Shown here one piece after another: positions 4,566 to 10,189 of a DNA stretch of 10,189 nucleotides (the stretch's first letter is position 1; each line of letters begins with the position of its first letter). The position numbers and the translations under genes are program-made. Below the pieces are notes generated by a model. The model did not search any database, had not been told where the DNA came from, and saw nothing but the letters and a program-made list of their open reading frames with translations. Origin of the DNA: Candidatus Colwellbacteria bacterium RIFCSPLOWO2_01_FULL_48_10 (GTDB lineage: Bacteria; Patescibacteriota; Minisyncoccia; UBA6257; Colwellbacteraceae); assembly GCA_001817755.1 (NCBI GenBank), contig MHIY01000011.1, positions 1-10,189 on the forward strand, given 5' to 3'.

Positions 4566-5534
4566 ATGAAATCAGTTATGAATAAACATCCCGAATACCA
4601 ATACCTCGACCTGCTGAAACATATCCTCGAAAAAGGATATCGCAAGGTTGATCGCGGCACCGGCGACGCATCTTTTAGCGTGTTCGGCCCGCAAATGCGC
4701 TTTGATCTCTCCGAAGGCTTTCCACTTCTCACGACCAAAAAAGTCTTTTGGAAAGGCGTGGTCGAGGAGCTTTACTGGTTCATGTCGGGCCAAAGCAATG
4801 TCAGCTACCTCGCCCGTAAGGGCGTCCATATTTGGGACGATTATCCGTATAAGATATACAAGAAGAAAGCGGACAAAGGGACGGCGCCGGAGATGACCAA
4901 AGACGAGTTCGTAAAAAAGCTTGTCGAGGACGACGGGTTTGCAAAAGCCCACGGAGAACTCCCCCGCATCTACGGCGAACTTTGGCGGCGCTGGCCCACC
5001 CGAACGGCCGGCCGAACGATCGACCAGCTCGCCTGGGCAATACAAGAAGTGAAGAACGACCCGAGCGCGCACAACTTAATAGTGAATTCCTGGAACCCAG
5101 AATATCTATACGCCATGGCATACACTGAAGACGCGTCAAGATTTCCAATCTGCCACAACATGTACCAATTCAACGTCATCGACGGCAAACTGTCTTTGCA
5201 TCTGTATCAAAGATCCGCCGACATATTTCTGGGTGTCCCCTTTAACATCGCATCCTACGCACTACTCACCATAATCCTGGCGCAGATCACCGGATATAAA
5301 CCGGGCGAATTTATACACACGTTCGGGGACGTGCATATTTATGAGAAACATTTAGATGCCGTCAAAGAACAATTAAAACGAGAACCAAAGCCGTTTCCGA
5401 AGATCGAACTTGATCCATCGGCAAAAAACATCGACGACTTCACGCCCGACAAAATCAAACTCGTGGGCTACGATCCGTATCCCGCACTCAAAGCCGAACT
5501 GAGCGTTTCGGGCGGGTTTTACGAGAAAAATTAA
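4566..5534 (+). CDS. thyA: Thymidylate synthase ThyA
   Basis: This 322-residue enzyme methylates dUMP to dTMP with methylenetetrahydrofolate as carbon donor and reductant. The catalytic cysteine is C196 in F-P-I-C196-H-N, followed by Q-F-N-V and the folate/dUMP signature Y214-Q-R-S-A-D-I-F-L-G-V-P-F-N-I-A-S-Y. Near the N-terminus are R30-G-T-G and F52-P-L-L-T-T-K-K. E67-E-L-Y-W-F and the H88-I-W-D region are also typical. The region around 100-130 is the small insertion seen in the longer bacterial forms, which explains why the protein exceeds the 264 residues of E. coli ThyA. A second ATG at 4578 is in frame and neither has a good Shine-Dalgarno; the first is kept. The C-terminus (S-G-G-F-Y-E-K-N) runs past the usual A-P-V-A-V ending. 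It converges with dcd, another enzyme of dTMP supply. Confidence 0.96.
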   Translation: MKSVMNKHPEYQYLDLLKHILEKGYRKVDRGTGDASFSVFGPQMRFDLSEGFPLLTTKKVFWKGVVEELYWFMSGQSNVSYLARKGVHIWDDYPYKIYKKKADKGTAPEMTKDEFVKKLVEDDGFAKAHGELPRIYGELWRRWPTRTAGRTIDQLAWAIQEVKNDPSAHNLIVNSWNPEYLYAMAYTEDASRFPICHNMYQFNVIDGKLSLHLYQRSADIFLGVPFNIASYALLTIILAQITGYKPGEFIHTFGDVHIYEKHLDAVKEQLKREPKPFPKIELDPSAKNIDDFTPDKIKLVGYDPYPALKAELSVSGGFYEKN

Positions 5535-5539
5535 GCTGG

Positions 5540-5654
5540 ATTGAAGGTACATAACTTTCCAAGAAACAGAATATCCGCCGGCTGGCGGATTTCTTCACGC
5601 TCGTCCAGCTAAACTTGACTGCGCGACGTTCTTGGAAAGCTATGTACCTTCAAT
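5540..5654. repeat. 26-bp inverted repeat enclosing the thyA terminator
   Basis: Arms 5540-5565 and 5629-5654 are complementary except at one position (5554 against 5640). The interior is 63 nt and contains the hairpin at 5573-5590. The mismatch is A-C in + strand RNA but U-G, which pairs, in - strand RNA. No target-site duplication flanks the arms. AGCTGGA (5534-5540) could alternatively pair with TCCAGCT (5604-5610). Confidence 0.85.
5573..5596 (+). terminator. Terminator-like hairpin after thyA
   Basis: A perfect stem, ATCCGCC (5573-5579) with GGCGGAT (5584-5590), encloses loop GGCT and is followed by TTCTTC. It lies 38 bases after the thyA stop, inside the larger inverted repeat. Confidence 0.6.
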
Positions 5655-5677
5655 TCAAGAGCCGGAATCCTGAATTG
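5651..5677. repeat. Small inverted repeat bridging the two large ones
   Basis: CAATTCA (5651-5657) and TGAATTG (5671-5677) pair perfectly around 13 bases. The left arm shares four bases with the right arm of the preceding repeat, so the two folds compete. Confidence 0.5.
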
Positions 5678-5689
5678 GGAAACCATGAA

Positions 5690-5786
5690 CAGCCAGCATC
5701 TGTAGGAGTGTTCCGCAGTGCGACGGCGCGAGGATCAGACGAGAATTCAGCAGAATTCTACGTCATGCTCCTACAGATGCTGGCTG
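5690..5786. repeat. 19-bp perfect inverted repeat with nested hairpin
   Basis: CAGCCAGCATCTGTAGGAG (5690-5708) is the exact reverse complement of 5768-5786, with a 59-nt interior. Inside, AGAATTC (5742-5748) pairs with GAATTCT (5753-5759), extended by GACG (5738-5741) with CGTC (5761-5764) across a bulged A. The right arm ends 11 bases from the dcd stop, so on the - strand this is the dcd 3' UTR and may end its transcript. Confidence 0.85.
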
Positions 5787-5797
5787 GACAGGAACCC

Positions 5798-6388
5798 CTA
5801 CCCAACCTTCTTGTCTTTCTCGAAGTCTTTGTTCAGCTGCGAAGCCATCGGGCCTTTCTGCCCGGCGTAATAATTGTTTTTCTTTTTGTTGTAGGGGATT
5901 TCCGCTGGACTGGAAAGCTCCTCAAAAGTGAAAGCGCATATCCTCATGCCTGGATAGATCGCGACCGGCATCACCCCCAAGTTACCCAACTCCATAACTG
6001 GCTTGCCGTTCCAGCCCGGCTCGAAAACGGAAGCCGTGCCGTGAACTATGATACCCAGCCGCCCGAGCGAGCTTCGGCCTTCGATCCGCCCGATCAAATC
6101 ATCCGAGATCTGCAGAGTTTCCTGTGTTACCGCAAGCGCAAGTTCGCCAGGATGCAAAACGAAAGGCTGGCTGTCCGCAATGGTTATCTCTTCCATAATG
6201 TCGTCAATCGGTATCTTGCCTTTAACGTCTATATAAGGATGCAGGGAATTTTTAAATATCCTGAACTGATTGCCGAGTTTTAGGTCTATCGAGCATGAGC
6301 CAAGCTGTGTCTCAAAGTCCGGCGCGGGCGTTATCTTTAACCGCCCATCCTTTAGGGCCTTCTTTATGTCGCGGTCCGAAAGAATCAT
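5798..6388 (-). CDS. dcd: dCTP deaminase Dcd
   Basis: This 196-residue enzyme, of near-normal family length, deaminates dCTP to dUTP, the route to dUMP for ThyA. It begins M-I-L-S-D-R-D-I, as dCTP deaminases usually do, and has H79-P-G-E-L-A-L-A, then G104-R-S-S-L-G-R-L-G and V115-H-G-T-A. E133 in V-M-E-L-G-N lies at the catalytic glutamate position (E138 in E. coli), and the C-terminal segment with Y174-A-G-Q-K-G-P-M-A-S closes over the nucleotide. The E-P-G-W-N-G string and overall spacing resemble the E. coli enzyme. I cannot exclude the bifunctional form that also hydrolyses dUTP. No separate dUTPase is in the window. The gene starts 6 bases after the stop of a response regulator, without a Shine-Dalgarno, so it is probably translated as the last gene of the signalling operon. 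Confidence 0.94.
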   Translation of the reverse strand: MILSDRDIKKALKDGRLKITPAPDFETQLGSCSIDLKLGNQFRIFKNSLHPYIDVKGKIPIDDIMEEITIADSQPFVLHPGELALAVTQETLQISDDLIGRIEGRSSLGRLGIIVHGTASVFEPGWNGKPVMELGNLGVMPVAIYPGMRICAFTFEELSSPAEIPYNKKKNNYYAGQKGPMASQLNKDFEKDKKVG

Positions 6389-6394
6389 TTGTTT

Positions 6395-6802
6395 CTATGA
6401 CTGATTGGCGGTTGGAGGTTTAATGCCTAATATCATCCTGACCTTGTCCACAACGGATTCTATCTTCCAGTCGCTCTTAACTAGATAGTCAAAAACTCTG
6501 TTGCTTACAGCCTCAGTTACTTTTTCGGACGTGCTGAGATTGGTCAAGAATATTACCTTCGCATTTCTGCCCCAGGCATCCTCGCGGAGCTTGTGGAGCA
6601 TAGTCATGCCGTCCATCTTCGGCATAACAATATCCAGAAGTATGACATCGGGGTGGTTCTTTAGAGCAGAAGCGAGTCCGGCTTCTCCGTTCACCGCGAT
6701 GGCGACCTCGAAACCGGACAATTCAAACTTAGCCTGTAATGCTCTCTGCAAAGGCTGTTCATCATCGACTATGAGAATCTTAGGCAAATGATTATCGTTC
6801 AT
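6395..6802 (-). CDS. Single-domain response regulator (REC only)
   Basis: This 135-residue protein is one receiver domain. It has the acidic pair D13-D14 for Mg2+, phosphoacceptor D57 in V-I-L-L-D-I-V-M-P-K-M-D-G, switch T87 in F-L-T-N, and conserved K109 in D-Y-L-V-K. The canonical M-P-K-M-D-G loop follows the phosphorylation site. No DNA-binding or enzymatic output domain follows; the last 8 residues are a short tail. It must act through protein contacts or as a phosphate shuttle or sink for the histidine kinase encoded upstream. The sequence D-E-Q-P-L-x-x-A-x-x-x-K-x-E-L-S-G-F is shared with the preceding receiver, so the two are paralogues. It sits 11 bases after that gene and 6 before dcd. 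Confidence 0.9.
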   Translation of the reverse strand: MNDNHLPKILIVDDEQPLQRALQAKFELSGFEVAIAVNGEAGLASALKNHPDVILLDIVMPKMDGMTMLHKLREDAWGRNAKVIFLTNLSTSEKVTEAVSNRVFDYLVKSDWKIESVVDKVRMILGIKPPTANQS

Positions 6803-6813
6803 CGTGTGGATCT

Positions 6814-7203
6814 TTACGTTTGTGCGATCGACTTTTTGATGTCCGCGATTATTTGATCGAGGCGGTAATTGGCCTTAGCGTAATATTTGTCCGCTCCGAG
6901 CGCAAGATAGGTCGTAACCTTGTCAGAGGTAACAGTGTTGGAAACCACGAATATCGGCATATTCTTGAACCGTTCTTCGGCTTTCATCCAGGTTATAAAA
7001 TCCATGCCCGTCTCCTTACCCATGAGATAATGATCCAGCCAAACGATGCTGATATCGCTTATCGTATTGAGATAATCAATGGCCTGCTTGACTGATCTCG
7101 CCGAAAGCACCTGAAAACCAGACAATTCCAATTTCTTTTTTATGGCTTCTATGAGGGGCTGCTCGTCCTCAACCACCAGTATTCTCAGGTTGGGCTTTGG
7201 CAT
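6814..7203 (-). CDS. Single-domain response regulator with variant loop
   Basis: This 129-residue receiver has E12-D13 for metal binding, phosphoacceptor D57 in V-W-L-D-H-Y-L-M-G-K-E-T-G, switch S88 in V-V-S-N-T and K110 in Y-Y-A-K. The usual M-P-x-M-D-G loop is replaced by L-M-G-K-E-T-G-M, a variant I associate with Patescibacteria receivers. There is no output domain. The ATG at 7203 was chosen because it places the acidic pair as in the paralogue. A GTG at 7212 is in frame, overlaps the upstream stop as GTGA and would add three residues; this alternative is realistic. It lies between the small 81-residue gene and the second receiver in a tight operon. Confidence 0.88.
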   Translation of the reverse strand: MPKPNLRILVVEDEQPLIEAIKKKLELSGFQVLSARSVKQAIDYLNTISDISIVWLDHYLMGKETGMDFITWMKAEERFKNMPIFVVSNTVTSDKVTTYLALGADKYYAKANYRLDQIIADIKKSIAQT

Positions 7204-7208
7204 TGGTA

Positions 7209-7454
7209 TCACTTGACGGCCTGTTTCATCTTATTAGCGCATTCATCGGCGACCACCGCATCGCGCGACAAAACGCCTATTCCTATCTTCACCCACTCGA
7301 TTATCTTGGGCACGTCGGCGAACGTAAACTGATCGGGCTCCTTCTGCAAGTGGAAACGGATGTTGCGATCGAGAAACCTACCCGAAGTCGGCCCCAAGTA
7401 TTCATTCAAGATTTCCAAAACTTTCTCGTATGCTTTTGTCATTGTTTCGGTCAT
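7209..7454 (-). CDS. Small conserved-looking protein of unknown function in the signalling operon
   Basis: This 81-residue soluble protein has no signal peptide or membrane segment. It looks mostly helical, with a notable string Y19-L-G-P-T-S-G-R-F-L-D-R-N-I-x-F-H-L and a second amphipathic part, P49-K-I-I-E-W-V-K-I-G-I-G-V-L. It contains two histidine-free helices around a single His, and no H-x-x-K-G motif, so it is not an obvious Hpt phosphotransfer domain. Its start overlaps the stop of the 8-helix membrane protein as ATGA, and its own stop is next to the start of the first receiver. This placement suggests a link between sensor and receivers, or a modulator, but the sequence does not show a function. 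M5 is a possible later start. Confidence 0.75.
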   Translation of the reverse strand: MTETMTKAYEKVLEILNEYLGPTSGRFLDRNIRFHLQKEPDQFTFADVPKIIEWVKIGIGVLSRDAVVADECANKMKQAVK

Positions 7455-8452
7455 AAGGTTGTTTCTATTTCTTTTAGCTTTTTTGCTCCGCGGGCCAAAA
7501 AGATAAACCCTAAAGCCTGCAAAAAAAGGATGAAGTAGATAAAGTACAGCACCGGCGCCAGTCCCTTTTCCTTGAAGAAGTCCTGCAAATAATAGCCAAT
7601 GGTCGAGAGAAATTGCAAGAAGATGTAGAACACGATGATCATTAATATTCCATAAACCAAATTGTTAAGAAATTTTCTGTAGATCAGCCCACTGACCTTC
7701 TGCGAGTAGACCACGATGTTAAAGGCTGAGAGTAGGCCGAGGGTCCAGATGACGACATAAGGAAGAAGTATGGAAGCGACGATCAACCAGTCCGGCAGAT
7801 AGTAAGTAGCGGGCATCGACGGAACAAGGTTCATCTGCCGGTTCGGGTTGGCAAGCGCGAGGAAAATATAACTCGCCGATATGACCGCGGATGCGAACAA
7901 AAACACTGGCGTATACTTTCGAACAATGTCTTTCGCCTGCGCAAGCTCATTGGTCATAAAACTCTTGGTCCCCCGCCAGATAAAGACGAAAGCAGCCAAC
8001 GGAAACCCAACGCTGATGTAATTGCCCAAGATGACCAGCAGTTTAATGATGCCCTCATTGCCAGGTTCGGTGAGCGGAAAGTACTGGCGTATTGAACCGA
8101 CTGCCGCCCCCAAGATGACTCCCATGACTATTATAAAAACACCGCGAGCCAGGGAACGGACGGGCGCGCTCCCCTCGCCAGGCCCGATCTTTCTCACATA
8201 CGCATTCAAATGGATGGCGGCGTAGAGGCCCAGCGACCAATAAACCAGAATAGGCGCGGCTATGCTGAGCCTAAGCCAAAAAGCCGACATAGGAGTGAGT
8301 CCGTATCTCTCAACCGAAACCTGAGACAACGGAGCGCCAAAAGTCATATACAAGTAGAACGCCCAGAGCGCCGCCGTAGTAACGAAGTAAGCGATCAGCG
8401 GCAGATTCGGAGAACTATCATGTCTGACTTCCATGGCCGTGTCGTTGTTCAT
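7451..8452 (-). CDS. Eight-helix membrane protein with internal duplication
   Basis: The integral membrane protein has about eight hydrophobic helices. From the chosen start they lie near residues 18-39, 58-82, 100-121, 135-159, 180-200, 223-250, 263-284 and 303-321. The two halves are homologous: helix 2 (I-L-V-Y-W-S-L-G-L) matches helix 6 (V-V-I-W-T-L-G-L), and helix 4, ending F-V-F-I-W-R-G-T-K, matches helix 8, ending F-I-F-L-A-R-G-A-K. So it arose from a four-helix unit, like DUF5671-type proteins, though I cannot confirm that family. I see no transporter, protease or kinase motif. The ATG at 8452 is preferred because AGAGG lies 5 bases upstream; an in-frame ATG at 8473 would add seven residues. 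It lies 87 bases after the histidine kinase gene and overlaps the next gene by 4 bases. It may be the sensory or accessory membrane partner of the kinase. Confidence 0.8.
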   Translation of the reverse strand: MNNDTAMEVRHDSSPNLPLIAYFVTTAALWAFYLYMTFGAPLSQVSVERYGLTPMSAFWLRLSIAAPILVYWSLGLYAAIHLNAYVRKIGPGEGSAPVRSLARGVFIIVMGVILGAAVGSIRQYFPLTEPGNEGIIKLLVILGNYISVGFPLAAFVFIWRGTKSFMTNELAQAKDIVRKYTPVFLFASAVISASYIFLALANPNRQMNLVPSMPATYYLPDWLIVASILLPYVVIWTLGLLSAFNIVVYSQKVSGLIYRKFLNNLVYGILMIIVFYIFLQFLSTIGYYLQDFFKEKGLAPVLYFIYFILFLQALGFIFLARGAKKLKEIETTL

Positions 8453-8461
8453 ATTGCCTCT

Positions 8462-8470
8462 ATTGTAACA
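8462..8470 (-). promoter_or_regulatory. Possible extended -10 element
   Basis: The - strand reads TGTTACAAT, one base from the perfect extended -10 at 4463-4471. It lies 9 bases before the chosen ATG, which would leave almost no leader and exclude the AGAGG site from the mRNA. It may be an internal promoter or chance. Confidence 0.25.
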
Positions 8471-8539
8471 CATGCTGACAGCAAAAACTATCCACAGGAG
8501 GCATTCGGAAACACGACGCAGGGCAAAAAGCGGCGTCCC

Positions 8540-10189
8540 TCACTCTAGATCTTTTACGCCTTCCTTCTTAATCATGCCCGATAGAGGAATGGTAACGTAA
8601 AATGTCGTGCCTTTGTTTTCAACCGACTCGAACCAGATCTTTCCTCCGGACTGTTCGACAACGGCCTTCACGATATACAGCCCCAGGCCAGTACCGTCGG
8701 ACTCTACTTCGCGGGCGTTATCGGCTCGGAAAAGCTTGGTGAATATTTTCGCCTGCTGGCTTTCCGGTATGCCGTAGCCGGTATCATAGACCCTAATCAA
8801 GGCATTATTTTCTTTTTTTGATATTTCGATCCCAACCCGCCCGCCGCCCGGAGTATATTTTACCGAGTTGGAGAGAAGATTCTGAATAACAATTCTCATA
8901 AGTTTGGGATCAGCGCTAATGATCTGCAGGTTATCATCGTATTTTTTATCAATGACGAGCTCTTTGTCTTTGATCATGGGCGAGAGCTCCCCTAAAACGC
9001 TGTTCGCGGTGTCCTGCAGATTCACCGGCTGTGGGTCGATCGCAAAAGTGCCCAGATCTATCCTGGAAACATTTAATAGAGCGTTGACCAGCTCCACCAT
9101 TCGCTGACTGCCGCTATAAACCTCCATGAGATATTTGCGCTGTTCTTCGTTTACCTCGCCGGCATCGCCAGAAAGCAGCATCTCGGTGTACCAGTTGATG
9201 GCGGAAAGGGGGGTGCGCAACTGGTGAGAAGCTAGAGACACGAATTCCGTTTTGGCGATGTCGACTTGCCGCTCCTTAGTCGTGTCGCGGAACACCTCGA
9301 CAACTCCCATGGGTCGTCCATCGATAATGATCGGTGACACAGTCGTCGACACGGGGACCTGGTGGCCATCTTTATGGATAAAAGAGCATAGCGAATAGAC
9401 CCTCTGTCCGGTCGCAAGTGCCTCCACGACCGCGCGATCATCATTCTTCACCATCACGCCATTTTTATCCACAACCCTAAGTACGTTCAAAACATATTTG
9501 CCGATAAACTCTTCTGCCGAGAACCCCAGCACAGCCTCAGCCTGACTGTTGACCCTGGTTATCCGGCCGTACTCATCTGTAGCTATTATCCCGTCGCCGA
9601 CGCTTTCAATAAGCGCCTCATCTTTTATCTTGATCTCTTCGACTATTTGCTTGGATTCACTAAGGTCTTCTAAGACATTAGTTACGGCCCTCTTGGCCTC
9701 CTGGAGATCTTTGTTTGTTTTCTCCAGATCTTCGGTGCGGGCCATAAGCAAACCCTCGGCTCGCTTCTGTTCGGTAACGTCCTGCGCGGTTCCCATCATC
9801 GTTACCTCGCCATTGTCACCCGTGAAAACCTGTCCTATCCCGCGTATCATCCGCACTTCCCCGCCCGGCCATATGATGCGATGATAAAGTTCAAAGCCTT
9901 TCTTGTCTTCAATGGCCTTCTGCACCGTGACGTTGACCTTTTCCTTGTCTTCTGGGTGGATAGACTTTAAATAATCTGCATAACCGCCAAGCGCTTCCTT
10001 CGGCGCAATTCTAAAAATATCATAAAGTTCTTTCGACCAAATCACTCTGTTGGTCTTCACGTCCCACTGCCAGCTGCCGATATGGGTAATCTTCTGTGCC
10101 GTTTCCAAAGAATGAACAACTTCGCTTATCTTGCCTTCAAGAGACCGTTTGGCAGCCTCGCGTTCGGCGGAAAAAGCACCTAGAAAATA
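8540..10189 (-). CDS. PAS-domain sensor histidine kinase (N-terminus beyond window)
   Basis: The frame is open from the TGA at 8540-8542 to the window edge, giving 549 visible codons; a TTG at 10108 is internal, not the start. Numbering below is from that TTG. The first visible residues, Y-F-L-G-A-F-S-A-E-R-E, look like the end of a membrane helix entering a coiled coil. Next come a PAS domain with PAC (about 8-118), a coiled coil (118-162), a second PAS (163-285) and a HisKA domain with phosphoacceptor H295 in S-L-A-S-H-Q-L-R-T-P-L. The HATPase domain has the N box N410-L-L-S-N414, G1 D442-T-G-Y-G-I-P, the F458-T-K-L-F motif and G2 D471-G-T-G-L-G-L. All catalytic residues are present, so it should autophosphorylate and pass phosphate to D57 of the two receivers encoded downstream. 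It heads the visible operon. The signal sensed is unknown. Confidence 0.93.
   Translation of the reverse strand, partial: YFLGAFSAEREAAKRSLEGKISEVVHSLETAQKITHIGSWQWDVKTNRVIWSKELYDIFRIAPKEALGGYADYLKSIHPEDKEKVNVTVQKAIEDKKGFELYHRIIWPGGEVRMIRGIGQVFTGDNGEVTMMGTAQDVTEQKRAEGLLMARTEDLEKTNKDLQEAKRAVTNVLEDLSESKQIVEEIKIKDEALIESVGDGIIATDEYGRITRVNSQAEAVLGFSAEEFIGKYVLNVLRVVDKNGVMVKNDDRAVVEALATGQRVYSLCSFIHKDGHQVPVSTTVSPIIIDGRPMGVVEVFRDTTKERQVDIAKTEFVSLASHQLRTPLSAINWYTEMLLSGDAGEVNEEQRKYLMEVYSGSQRMVELVNALLNVSRIDLGTFAIDPQPVNLQDTANSVLGELSPMIKDKELVIDKKYDDNLQIISADPKLMRIVIQNLLSNSVKYTPGGGRVGIEISKKENNALIRVYDTGYGIPESQQAKIFTKLFRADNAREVESDGTGLGLYIVKAVVEQSGGKIWFESVENKGTTFYVTIPLSGMIKKEGVKDLE

Noticed and set aside
5690..5786. 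Integron attC site
   Set aside because: The arms are long and perfect but lack the GTTRRRY/RYYYAAC core sites, and no integrase is present.
5615..6283. 222-codon + strand open frame between thyA and dcd
   Set aside because: It is the reverse of dcd and of the inverted repeats; dcd has full family motifs, and this frame's protein has none.
7209..7454. Histidine phosphotransfer (Hpt) protein
   Set aside because: It has no H-x-x-K-G type motif and is short for a four-helix Hpt bundle.
8505..8540. Kinase-gene terminator (GACGC/GCGTC pair)
   Set aside because: The stem is only 5 bp with a 13-nt loop and no T-run after it on the - strand.
8210..8548. 112-codon + strand frame
   Set aside because: It lies antisense to the membrane protein gene and is rich in Arg/Gln/Ser without any domain signal.
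8540..10108. TTG at 10108 as kinase start
   Set aside because: The frame continues upstream to the window edge with a credible membrane-helix end and coiled coil, so the gene is partial and TTG is an internal Leu codon.

Overview
This window looks like part of a bacterial genome or metagenomic contig, probably from a Candidate Phyla Radiation (Patescibacteria) lineage. That assignment is an inference. It rests on the receiver domain with the LDHYLMGKETG loop, stand-alone ethylene-receptor-like membrane proteins, densely packed small operons, few Shine-Dalgarno sequences and intermediate G+C. No rRNA or other marker gene is present to confirm it. Both window ends cut genes: a lipoprotein gene on the left and a histidine kinase on the right. 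The left end lies inside an exact repeat, as a contig broken at a repeat would.

Left part (1-2017, + strand): an array of small secreted lipoproteins. A 763-bp unit holds a gene body, a terminator, a promoter, a 5' UTR hairpin and the next signal peptide. It is present twice without a visible difference (1-782 = 764-1545) and is followed by a diverged paralogue. The identity stops where the two paralogues stop resembling each other, which fits unequal crossing-over between conserved 5' ends.

Middle (2018-4565): two GC-rich hairpins, a 3'-half tRNA remnant and a complete tRNA-Ala(CGC) on the - strand. A CYTH-domain (triphosphate tunnel metalloenzyme) gene follows on +. Convergent to it are two adjacent - strand genes encoding paired ethylene-receptor-like sensor proteins, each a three-helix membrane domain with Cys75/His79 and a coiled coil but no kinase.

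Right part (4566-10189): thyA on + converges on dcd on -. The 263 bp between them is packed with long inverted repeats. dcd is the last gene of a tight - strand operon: PAS histidine kinase, 8-helix membrane protein made of two homologous halves, 81-residue small protein, two single-domain response regulators, then dCTP deaminase. ThyA and Dcd both serve dTMP supply (Dcd produces dUTP, which must be hydrolysed to dUMP for ThyA). The histidine kinase and two receivers form a candidate phosphorelay without a DNA-binding output, and the small receptor-like proteins may feed the same signalling network.
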